Of a DNA stretch of 64,000 bases, positions 16,501 through 28,093 are shown in pieces. The translations under genes and the position numbers were made by a program. Source of the DNA: Onchocerca volvulus (taxonomy: Eukaryota > Nematoda > Chromadorea > Rhabditida > Onchocercidae); NCBI GenBank assembly GCA_000499405.2, contig HG738138.1, positions 11,773,208-11,837,207 on the forward strand, read 5' to 3'. The stretch's first letter is position 1. Every line of letters starts with the position of its first letter. The notes under the pieces are model-generated. The model was not told the DNA's origin, did not search any database, and was given only the letters and a program-made list of their open reading frames with translations.

Positions 16501-19500
16501 AACCTACGAAAAGAAATTGGTACAGAACAATAAAAAATATTACTGTTGCGAGAACATCTGGAGAAGCAACTTTGGACAACTGGAGATATTCTACGGCACG
16601 CTGCTGCAATTCAGCGTCAGGATTACGCAAGTTATGATCCATGCGAAAAACCTAGAAATGGAAAAATATATAAAATGTGCACTCTTTATAATGCAAACAT
16701 TACATAAATAATGCAAATGCAGCAATGCATTTACCTCCTGAATTATTCCTTTGATTTCTGGGAACAAATTGCAGAATTTCACATATGTTGATAACAGAAG
16801 AGATCTTGTTGCAATGGAACACAAATGATACTTGCTGTGCAAAAGTTCAAATTGAACTTGTGGGCTGGAATATAATTCTGTATCATGAACAAACCTTAAT
16901 ACAACTAAAAAAGTCACGCTCAACATCCGCTATTTGCTTCAATTTTAAAATGAAAGAAGTTAAAATTACTTTAGTGTAGAATGCTGCAAAATTCAATACG
17001 TACCGGAAGTGCATAAAAACTTCATGCAACTAACCTTGATCGCGCATCTCCAGCTATCAAGTTGCCGAATTCTCCCAGTATGTAACCACCAACTTTAACC
17101 ATGTTTTCATGACAAGCTGGTCTCTGAAACCGAATTCCTGTCCAAATCCTGCTCATATTTACTTTGCACAGAAATAAAGGTACAAAATGACTCTAACTGA
17201 TCCGTATCATTATGAATCTGAAATCGTGGAATCAAATGGCATAGAATGATATCCATTACCTGCAACGCTTCAAAAACAGTTTTAGCTGCATAGCCCTGCA
17301 CATCCTCCCTGTTGACAACAATTTGAATAACACGATACCAAACCTCTTCGGATACGTAATCACCAGCAATTCGTATCAACTTTAGGATAACATCAACATA
17401 CCATGTATAATCCGTAGCGTATTTTTCAGCCAAAATTGCAACCTTCAGTACCTGAAACAATGAAATAATAAAGAAATAAATAATTAAATCTAAAACAAAG
17501 ACTATAATAATCAAATATTGTTCAGAAATAAATCCGGAAAACTGGAAAGTACTAGCTCACCATTTCTTCTCGAATTGAATAATCAGCTGTTTCAAGATAT
17601 GACAACATTTCGAAAACAATTTCTGCAGCATTTGATCTAAAAGTGTGTAAATTCAATAGACTTAATATCATCAAAAATTTTCGTTACACAAATAGAGATT
17701 TTAATAAACAATTACAACTCATTTTAAAAGAATTCCAATTTATTCAACCTACCGATCACACATAGCATAGAGTAAATCAACCGCTCGTTGCCGGACTGAA
17801 ACATCTCTTTCAGTTTTCAAACTATTTATAATTGTTTCTTGATGTCTTTTCACAGCTTCATGTGAAAATTCTGAAGTTGCCAATAAACACATTGACTCCA
17901 AAGCAAGATACCTAAAATTATTGGTAAAACTCGATAAAAAAAACGACTTCGATGGAAAAGCAGTAACATCTTCCGAAGGTGGCTTATAATAATATTCGTT
18001 TAAATACTTATAATTTTCTGCTGTTACCAAGTATGTCAAATAAAACTGAATTATTTACTAACCTTAAGTTTGTCTCACGATGAGATAGAAAAGTGCCTAG
18101 CTGATTGCAAGCTCGAACAAGCAAACTTGGTTCCGTATCCATGTGGATGATTAAAGCAATTGATTCAAAAAGCACCGCATTTTTAGCGTTCGAATGTTGC
18201 ACTTTTTTGGACTTTGGAGCATCCATAGCTTTATTCAAGATTCCTTCCAGACATTCCATTAAACGAGACTTATTGCTTGGATCTTCTATGATTTATCAGT
18301 AAGATTATTTCACTGCATTCTGCGACTTATCAAGACAGTAAACAAACTTCAATGAAACCTGCTTCAAAAACTCACCTGGAGGTGGATAATTTTGTAGTAA
18401 TCTTAATAACTTTACACAAAGCCAAGGTGCTGGTACAAAGTAATAGGTATAGTCTTGCAAGTCTGTGTAACCTGCAGTCACAATCTGTAATAAATTTCTT
18501 ATAAATCATGTAATTATTTCTTTAGAATCTAATGCTATACATTATCCTAACGTTATATTACATAATTCTGGAACAAAATGACACCAAATTATTTTAAAGA
18601 TTACATGAATTTAGAAAGTCAAACTAAAGTGTGTAAAAATCTTACTCGACTTAACCTTGAAATAGCCAGTGAGATGCATCCTTTATATTCATCAGGCCAT
18701 TTCTTCGACAGTGCTTCGATTAGCGAAGCAGCTGATGTAACAACACCCTAAAAATAATTTCAGTTGAAAATGTAAAGTTCAGAAACAAGTGGATACAAAA
18801 TTTTATGAATTTAGATGAAAAAAAAAAAAAAAAAAAAAAACAAAAATAAAAGCTAAAATTTCCAGAAATGCATAACGATAGCCCCAAAATAATAAACAGA
18901 TTAAAATTATTACCAAATGTTGATCATTTAACAGATGAACAATGCGAGAGGAAAATTCGCTAGGCGGTAAAAGATCCGGGCATATCCTGAACAGTTTCAA
19001 CAAGCATAATGCTGCACTTTGCTTCACAAAATCGATTGTATCCCTAAAATAAAGTAAAGAATAAAGTAATCATATTTTTCAAGAATTAAAAAAGAAGAAA
19101 AAGATGATAAATTCATGATCATATGCAGGATAAATTTATGCCAATATTACAGCATATGAAATTGATCCTTCTACCGAAAGAAAACTCGCGAAAGAAATAA
19201 TAGACGTAGTACCTCGAAAAGTAAGCAGAATTCAAAATTTCAAAACAGTAGAATTTCAAGTCATATCAAAAAACACTCACCCGGAAACCAGCAATTTTGG
19301 TAAGTCTTGAGCAAATGCTTCAGCCATGTCCTTACTACCAATGTTGGAAATGCATTGTAACGCTAAATTAACATGAACAGGATTGCGCGACTGGAGATCA
19401 TTCTTTATTGATTGAATAATCAATTTGATCAAATCGGAATTATTATTAATCAATACCGAAATGAAAAGATAACCCTGGAAATATAAAAAAAAAAAAAAAA

Positions 19501-20472
19501 AACAAAAAAGGACAAAAAAAAAAGCAAAAAAAAAAACAATATGAAAATAATGTAGCTGAACCACCGGAACAAAATGAAATATAAATACTACTATCTGAAA
19601 TAAATCAAAAGAACTTCCTATCTACAAGTTGTATCACTAACACTCTAACAGCTTCCTTCTAATTAATTCACAAAAAAAAAAAAATGAAGCTTACAATTTG
19701 TTTTTCGGTGTATTTATTTGAACTTAATAAATTAGTCGCTTCCATATGGCCAAAATCAATATCATTGCCAAGAAGAAAAATGAACAGAAGCTTACAAACA
19801 TATTTCTTCTTCTGATAACCATCAATCATTTTATCACCTGTTCAATGAAAATCTCGTTAAATTCCCACAGAATAATATATGCTAAACTTAACTGTAACAT
19901 TATCTAGAGATTGCAGAACTTCGAATTACAGGATTATAAATTTTATTGGGAGGTACAATTTTATTGGAATATAAGAAAGCCAGGAGTAAATGCCAGATAT
20001 TTTAAGGTATATTGAAAACATCGAATTTTGCTAATATGTCAGAAGTTTACTAGTTTAGTAAATTTCAGTGAAGCATGAAAAGAAAATCGAGAAAAATGCT
20101 GGAAATGCTTGAATTTTATTAGGGCAGAAGAAATCCAGAACAAATATTTGGTTTTTTTTTACCACTATTCGAAATGTTTCGAGAAAAAAAAGTATGGAAA
20201 TATTGAATATTAAAAAATAATGCAAATAGATTTAACTTTCCTGAAAGAGCAAATATATCGATGTCACCTCAATTTTAAAGAGAAATTTAAAAAAAAAAAA
20301 AAAAGAAAAGAAAAAAAAGGAAAAATTTGGAAGAAAAACCTTTAAATTTGCTGCGAATATTTGCCAATTCTCGGTTAATCCGTTTTAATTCCGCTTCCTT
20401 ACTTTTACAATTCCGAATATCAGAGATGAAAACGGCAAGGCCGCGCATCACATCTCCTTTGACGGCAGGCAT
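13573..20472 (-). CDS. apa-2: AP-2 complex subunit alpha (alpha-adaptin)
   Basis: Complete 933-aa protein in 21 exons: 20340-20472, 19695-19837, 19281-19474, 18914-19043, 18646-18747, 18376-18484, 18063-18285, 17753-17911, 17561-17636, 17260-17451, 17035-17123, 16735-16864, 16544-16651, 16328-16465, 16009-16172, 15685-15871, 15346-15461, 14886-15011, 14722-14791, 14298-14432, 13573-13650. All phases agree. It starts [20 protein letters not shown] as in animal alpha-adaptins and runs through the HEAT-repeat trunk ([62 protein letters not shown]). A poorly conserved hinge with LLDISPG follows, then the ear domain ([20 protein letters not shown]) and the C-terminus [11 protein letters not shown]-2 alpha links plasma-membrane PIP2 and cargo to clathrin in endocytosis and binds accessory proteins through its ear. 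Length matches the family (about 940 aa). Nothing looks broken. Confidence 0.97.
14144..14209. repeat. 33-bp tandem duplication in AP-2 alpha intron
   Basis: Two adjacent 33-bp copies (14144-14176 and 14177-14209) differ at two positions. Each holds a cttatata core and ends in gaggttaaacac. They lie in the last intron, between exons 14298-14432 and 13573-13650. Confidence 0.9.
15075..15137. repeat. Perfect 29-bp inverted repeat (hairpin)
   Basis: Arms 15075-15103 and 15109-15137 are perfectly complementary with a 5-nt loop (ttcag). The 3' arm is followed by a run of A (T on the minus strand). It sits inside the AP-2 alpha intron between exons 15346-15461 and 14886-15011, so it would be transcribed as a long perfect hairpin. 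Confidence 0.95.
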
Positions 20473-22737
20473 TTTTGACTGCTACACAAAGCAGCCAATA
20501 TTTATCAATCTCAATTTCTTTTAGCAATTTTTGCCTGATAAAGAAGACAAAAATGTAAACGAAAAAAAAAAACTTACCGAAAAAAAGGACAGAAATTCTC
20601 ATTTTTTCTTTTTTTTTTTTATTTTTTTTTTTTTTGAGGAGAAAAAATGAACTAAACGAAAAGAGAGAGAGAGGAACTATAAGCCTATATTTAATAGCTT
20701 CATTTTCTTTCACTGAAGAATCCTTGAAAATTTTCAAAAAAAGAACAGAAATCCTTAATTCTTTTTTTTTTTTGAAGAAAAAAATGAAATAAATAACTGT
20801 ATGAATTAGAATAAACCAAATTTTTCGAAATAAATTCCACTGCATTATGGTGAAAAGTTTGAACTAATGCAATATGGCTGTCCCAAAAAAAGTCAAAACT
20901 AAATATCCAATGCAACACCCCGAATCTCTCGAATCAATCCGTTGCACCACCGCGAATCCCTCAATTTCTACGCTGCAATCAATGCCGAGTGTCACCCGAA
21001 ACGGGACGCCGTCCGGTTATTGCATCTTTATTCTTTCAATAGTAATGTTTAACCCTTACATTCAAAATACTTCATTGAAGTTATCATTGCAAAAGTCGTA
21101 CTGCTAGTAACAGCCATATAATTTATTTGTAGTAAATGTCACAACTAGTTATTGTAAATAAGTAAATAAAATAATATGCAAAGAAATTGAATTGTATGTA
21201 TAAGGAAAGAAAAAAGAATCATTAAAAGCCTACGACGAATGATAAATCAGGACTAGGTGTTAAGGGTCACTTTATTTATCGTACAATACTACCATCATAT
21301 AATGCCGAAGTAAACAAGTAGGTAAGTAATCAAACAAGTACATAAACTGACTAAAACAAATTAGTAAACAAGCAAAATTGAATTTAAAACGTATGAGTAT
21401 TTTTATGCCAAGAATCGGAAATGAACATCTATACGAATTGCACGCTTAAACAATTTATGGTACAATATATAAAAATAAATTTTCCTACAAAATTAGCGAA
21501 TGAAATACAAATTGTAAAAATTAATTTTCGCATAAATTATCATCAAAAAATTGTTATAAATCATAACAAAATAATGCTATAAAATATTTCCAAAAATTCT
21601 GGTGTTATCCATACTAAGCTTTATGGATAATAATTTTTTCATTTCTTGATAAAAAATCCTTTATGAATAATCGGATATCCTTACAAATTCGCAAATTCAT
21701 AAAATTTGCATTAATTTTTTTTCCTGAAATTCGAAGAACTAAATCATTTTTTTTCTTTACAGTATACAAAAATGGAAGATTCTATTATTTGTAGTAAATA
21801 ACTAAGGGAATATACGATGATGATGATGATGAAAGAAATCTAAAAATTGACAACGCCCTAAAATCGATGACAATTTTTGGAAGATATTTATCGTTGAAAA
21901 GCAATCTTGAAAGAAAGACGAAAAAAAGACGAAGAAAACTTCAATACTGGGTGAAGCTTTTATCTCATCGCAAAAGGGAAATGTTGGCAGCAAATATTGG
22001 CTAACTGCAACAAGCTGAACAACATTAACCAAAACTAATCGTAGCAATCAATGTTTTTCAAAATGGGAATGTTAAATAAAACGATTGATAAATTGAGAAA
22101 TATGAAAATAGAAATTTGAACTGCATTTTTCATAAACATTTCGATATATTGTTGATTGGTACTTGTATTTCGAGATCGATGAAGAAATTGATTCGTAAAT
22201 ATTTTTTTTTTAATTTAAATACATATTATTGCTTTTACATTCTCATTTTTTCCATTTTGGAATTTTATTAAAAATGAATCAAAGTATATTAAATACAAAT
22301 TATCATTTTTAGGTACACATTTTTTCCCATTTCAGAATTTTATTGGAAGTGAATAAATAGATAAATAAGTATATAATATATAATGTAAAGATGCATTTTA
22401 TTAATGAATTAATTAATTCGAATTTTTGATATTCTTCAAATAGAATGCATAAACCGAACGGTTTTCGAAGCTAAAATGATTTTGGACCTTGGATTGTTAC
22501 AAGTAGATTCAAATTCAGAAAATATATATTATATCTGAAATATTTCTAAAACGAATATAAATTTCCTAAAAAAAACAAAAAAAAAAAAAAAAAAAAAGAG
22601 AAAAATAGAACAAGAAAAAAAGGAAGGAAAGGAATTGATTGATATGATAATTTATTACAAAAAAAAGAAAGTTAATAAAATTCAAATGATGGAGATTTTA
22701 TTCGCATAATTATGATATTCATTAATTTTCAATTTAT
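20473..22737. other. AP-2 alpha upstream region; no gene recognised
   Basis: Contains the AP-2 alpha 5' region with several poly-A/T runs (20.56-20.64, 20.76 kb). A more GC-rich 150-bp patch at about 20885-21030 is open in one frame on each strand but matches nothing I know. The rest is AT-rich DNA up to the 3' end of the nitrobindin-like gene. The GC patch may be the AP-2 alpha promoter. Confidence 0.5.
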
Positions 22738-25647
22738 TCATTTCTTCTGTTTCGTATAAATCACTCGAGTATGCTCCAGATAGCCTTGTTTTGGATGTGT
22801 CGCTGTTCGCATCTCAATTATTTGCTCCAAATACTGATCGTCATGTTTGATGAATGTTCGCCGTAACTAATATTTGATAATTTAAAATATTGATTATCGA
22901 TAAATTATAATGTGTAAATTAATTTACGTTTTTGCACATATAATTTATTAGGTTTGTTTTTTTTCTTCCCATATCTTTCAGATTTTGAATGTCAATCATT
23001 AAATGAAACAAAAATACTTTGAAACATTCAAAATTTATCTTGAAACTAATTTATAATCTCTTTTAATGCTTACTTTTTCCATACTGAATATAAGAATGAT
23101 AAGAAAAAAAAAGGAAAGTAACAATTTGATGAATTGGAATTTAAAATAACTTACATCTTCAACTGGAAGATCCCTAGAGAATGAAATCCTTCCGATATCT
23201 TTCAATGTTAAAATCATTCTGTTAGGTGCAACTTCTCCCACTTCATAAGTTGTAAATCCTGTATACTATAGATTTTAAATAAACTTAAAATGAATTTAAC
23301 AAATAATAAATTTAATAGAAGTATATATTTTTAATATTGGAATAGAAATGCAGCACGCTCCTCCTTTCTTTCTCCCTCTCTTTTTCTCTTATTCCTAATT
23401 ATTCGAAACAAAGAATGGAAGAGAGACAATGTGACCCTGCTTCCTAACTATTTGAAATGAATAATTTCAGGAATAATGTGAAACCATTATTTCCGGCTGT
23501 CATCAGTGTAGCATTTCCTGATGGATCTACAGTAATGAAGCCCCACTCATCATGAAAATGATCTTTGGTTGTATGCGACCATGCACGTGCACTAAAAAAA
23601 ACAAACAATAATTTGAACTAACGAATAAAAAGTTATAAATAATAAACTTTTGCAATTATATTTGTTTGCTCACATTTATCGATTATCAAAATTACTGCCA
23701 ATTTTTTTTTCTTTTCTTTTTCTTTTTTTTTTTTTGGCAATGAAACGACTTCAAATTATTATGAGGAGAAAACAGAGGAAATAGAAACATTCCTATAAGT
23801 TTATTTTTCACATCTGTCAATCGAGAAAGAATTAAGATGGAGGAAAAAAAGATAAAAAAGAAACAATTGAAATTTTGAAATATTTTTAAAAATTGCAACA
23901 AAATCGTAAATGATAATGGATATAAACTATTATGACCTAATATAGCCAAACAGCGATTAAAATGATCGAAAGCGATCATCGCTGGAACGGAACAGAAATG
24001 CTGGTAATGAAGGAGGAAATGGTGAGAAAAGTTGAAAAACTGGATTTGATTCGATTTAATTTGTCATTTTGATTTGTGTTAATGGATCAGTGATGTGTAG
24101 TCAAATCTTTTAGAAGCAATGATTGATGTTGAAGAATGATTTTACGTTTAGATTATATTTAGTGAGACACAATGTAAATTTATTAATTCAATAATAAAGG
24201 GAAATTTAATTTTTCTACAATTATTTATGCAAGAAAAAAGTCAAACTCTTTCAAAACTCTCATAAAGAGTGCAACATTTGAGCATTGTTGTAACAAGTTG
24301 GAATTTGTGAATTTTAGAGCTATCAAATAAGACCAAATAAATACTATCACTTGACGGATCAAAGATAATAAGCAGCATTATATCCCAACAATGTCATTGA
24401 CGTGTTAAATTTAGGGAGCAGTTTGATGTTATTTAAAACTAAATGTATGTGCGCTAGTAACTTCGTAATAAACTCCGTTCTTCATCGAAACAGTCAGAAC
24501 TATTTTTTAAATAGCTGAAAAAAAAATAGGTCACTTCGTGCTAATTATTGTTTCGAACGGTAAAATTAATCTCTTGGTACAATTGAATTATAAAAAGGTC
24601 AACTATTCGATCGCAAAATTTATCATACTCAGTTCTCACATCAACTTTTGACAAATTATGTAAGTTATAATCGGTATGTCACCTATGAATTTTTGAAATC
24701 AATAAAATAATTATTATGCTAATATATTGTATCGTGAATTTTTTGAATTTTATAAAATTACTAATTAGAATGTTGAGAGATTTTGTATGGAATATTTCAT
24801 GACAGATAAGCTATCTCAATAAGTGACATTCTATTAAAGAATATGCAAATAATTTCCACCACTAACAATTGCAATTTTGAAAGTTGATGCATATATAAAA
24901 AAGATAATGCATTATAAGACTTTCTGCAAAAAAATTCACTTCATGAATAAAAGAGCCAGAGAACCAAAGTCTAAAATGTATGATTTAAAAAGATTCCTAA
25001 TGATGGAATTAATGAGAAACTTAATATAATCATATCAGCATATAATTATTTTAAGAAAGAATTGAATCATATTATGTTTATCAAAAATTATAATACTGGG
25101 TACGATAAATTTTCGTTTATGGAGAAACAAATGTACCATTTGTTCCTTCTAAAGGTAAATTACTTTTAATTAATATTATACTAAATTAAATTATATTAGA
25201 ATGGAATTTGTAAAATTTTAATACAGTATATGTCAAAATTAACCTAAAATTCAAGAACTGCACATTAATAGATTTGGCAACTGGTGCTTCCGCAATAATT
25301 AACTCTTCACCAAATGTCATTGTCGGTACTGTTGGCCAGAATACCTGAAGGAAACCGGAATGTAACAACATCCAGAATAATTATAATTAGATTGAAATGA
25401 CTGTGTTTGATGTATGTGATGTAAATGCTGAATGCGGATTAATAATAAACACTGAATAATAACATGTAAAAATATTCAAAATGAACAATAAAACCTTTCC
25501 GGAGAATTCTGATCGCCATGAACCAATGATCCATTCCAGTTTCTGATTATTCAAAGTAAGTTCAGCATAAGTAAATTTTATCAGTAAGATAATATTGATG
25601 ATCAAGAGCTGAATGTTAGTGAACATTTGATTTCGACGGCGGATCAT
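22738..25647 (-). CDS. Secreted nitrobindin/THAP4-like heme-binding protein
   Basis: Five exons (25495-25647, 25244-25344, 23485-23591, 23155-23258, 22738-22866) give 197 aa with all phases matching. Residues 1-28 form a signal peptide (basic start, hydrophobic IQLLIINIILLIKF, likely cleavage after TYA). The mature protein is one lipocalin-like beta barrel. It opens with LEWIIGSWRSEFSGK (the family GxWxGxG strand), continues with MTFGEELIIAEAP and DEWGFITVDPSGNATLMTAG, and closes with YLEHTRVIYTK. The His in that last strand corresponds to the axial heme ligand of nitrobindins (compare HLHVTYKK in human THAP4). The family binds ferric heme and can isomerise peroxynitrite. Secretion and absence of a THAP zinc finger are typical of the stand-alone nematode form. 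Family call is firm; heme binding is inferred. An alternative start at residue 8 also leaves a signal peptide. The intron at 23592-25243 is unusually long (1.65 kb). Confidence 0.87.
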
Positions 25648-28093
25648 CGGGTTGTTACTGAAAACGACGACATCATGACAGCACCATCATTATCCATCCC
25701 CTTTCTTCAACGGGTTTCTGTTGTTTGTTCCTTAGATGGTTGATACGCGTGTCCTATACTTTCTAAAAAATAAAAATAAAAAATCAAATGAACACCTTTA
25801 GAAAGGACCCGTTCTTACTCCTTCTTATAGATATATTTCTTGCATCGAAAAGAAAAACGTTCTTCAAAATAATGTTCTCCTGTGTGTGATTATTACGACA
25901 ATAATTACTCACTGTTTCATTTACTAAATTCTGTTCTTCGTTTAATTAGATTCGCAAATTTTGTCTTAATTCTCATTTTAATTTAATCTCATCTAAATCA
26001 GAAAATTTTGTCATAATTTTCAGTTTGAATTTTGTCGCAATTTTCTTCAAATCGCACTTTTGATGATGTAAAATGAACAATGCCGAATAAAATGATCCAG
26101 GGAAAAATTTAGTAATTTCATGAACTGTAATAAGTTTTTCTTCAATCTAAATTTATGAAAGCGTATCATATTGGAAATAAAAGTTCGAGTCTTAATTTCT
26201 CAATTTATAAAAGTTTAGAAAAATTTAGAAAAAATAAATAAATTATATTGATAAAATGTATCATTCTAAAGTATGCAAACGATAAGTTTAGTAAAACAAT
26301 TCATTGTTCTATATAATATGAATATATTCCGAAAATAAAAATGAAATTGAGAAAAAAAAAATTTTTTTAATCAAGAATTGAATGAGTCATCGAACTTTCC
26401 CAACAATGAGTGGAATGTAGATAAATGCATATTTATATTAAAAGGGATATTCTTCATGCTGGAAATTTCATTACTGAACTTGGAACTGAAGATATCATAT
26501 CATATCGCCAGTTTTTTCTTTGGAGATATAAATACAAACCAATTATTCAATTATTTGTTACAAATAAGGAAAATATTGAGTAATCTTCAACTCAAGTATA
26601 TTTTTTTTCAAGTGTTAAACTTCCCTCCGTAACTTTGCCCAACTCTTTCAGAATTTCAATTTTTAATAATTTGAATGAATTACCAGAATGGAACCGGTAG
26701 AAATTGGAGGAATGAAGAGAGAGCACTTATTTTATTTCGGAAAGATAAGTGCGGAATTATTTCAGTCCTTGATTTCGACCGTAAATATGGGGTGAGTTAA
26801 CGCAATATTTAGCTTCTGGAAATTGATTTCAAATACTTTTCCTGTTTTTTCTCTTCCTCCATCCTTCACTAGAGTCCCATTCCGTTCCTAGTATTCTATC
26901 TTATCAACTAAGAAAAGTCGAACGACTACAGATTGGCTTGGTTGACATTGTATGCATAACCTCATAAACGTATCCAAGCGAACAACATCAATATTGATTG
27001 CTGGGAATACCTTCCTTCAGAATTGTCAAAAAACAGTACAGTACTATTACTATTTTTCTAACCAGGCTAACACAAAAAAAAAAAAAAAATCACTGAATTC
27101 AATAAGACATTTATTTAGCTTAGCTAAAAATATCCTTATTCCTGTATTAGTAAGCTATATTCATGATGAATTCATCATCATCTGCAAAATCAAGTTCATT
27201 TTTGTTTTGCAGGTTCTAAAACATGTTTTACGGAGTATAATGACTCACAAACCTTGTCATTTCCATGACTAATCACTCATTTTTTTTTTTAACTAGGCCT
27301 GGTGTTAAAGCGATATCGTACTAACGCATAATATACAGTAGTCTTGTATTCCTTCAAATTTAACTGTGAATGGAAAAAAAAGTAGAATATATCATTATAA
27401 ATCATTCTTATCAAAGTTCATATAATTTGCAACCATCATAAATCCATATTCTCATATACTGAAACGCAGAATAGCAAAAATGGTACTTTTGACAATATTA
27501 CAAAAACCCGAATAACACATGCATATCTCACCCTGAAGAAAATACAGAAGGCATTAATTTTTGGCAGAAGCCAAACTAAAATTATTGGATTAGAACAGTT
27601 TTGAATGCTTTTGTAGTTGATGTTAGAGAATAACAAAACCTTTCCGTAATCATATAAAGCATTTGAAATATTCCTAATAAAGTCATGAAAACTTCTATGC
27701 GACCTGTCCTCTTACACAAAGGAAATGATAACACGTGAAACTGACAAGCTAAACAAATCTTAAACCATATTATTTCTCACAGAATCATAGAATACACATC
27801 ATAATAAAAATTACATCAAATTTCTATGTATTTGAATATTTTATTCCTTGAATTCCCAACCAAACAGTATTTACCACTTAATTAGGCTTCACACTTTTTC
27901 CTCCCCACTTCTTAAAGAGTTTGAGAAAAGTTTGGAGGACGAAACAGTTGACCTTTTCGAAAAGTCAACCTAAACTGCCGTCGGTATATAGTTGCGATAC
28001 CAGAAGCATGTGTTGCATTGAATGACATGATATCCTGGTCGTTTAAATATATTTTAATAAAATAAATAACAGGCAAATTAATCGCTGACTCAA
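25648..28093. other. Intergenic region between nitrobindin-like and RNFT genes
   Basis: AT-rich. It carries the nitrobindin promoter on the right of 25647 and the RNFT 3' UTR on the left of 28094. A possible minus-strand poly(A) signal (TTTATT) lies near 27840. A small protein-like spliced plus-strand ORF at 26675-26911 is reported as a finding. Near 27936 there is a near-palindrome, gttgaccttttcgaaaagtc (continuing aac). No other supported gene. Confidence 0.5.

Noticed and set aside
17107..17259. Extension of the AP-2 alpha exon past 17260 (reading to residues like [14 protein letters not shown])
   Set aside because: This is intron read-through; the conserved protein continues at exon 17035-17123 after a good donor and acceptor.
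26378..26632. Plus-strand 84-aa open frame
   Set aside because: Phe/Leu/Ile/Asn-heavy translation of AT-rich DNA with no splice signals or similarity.
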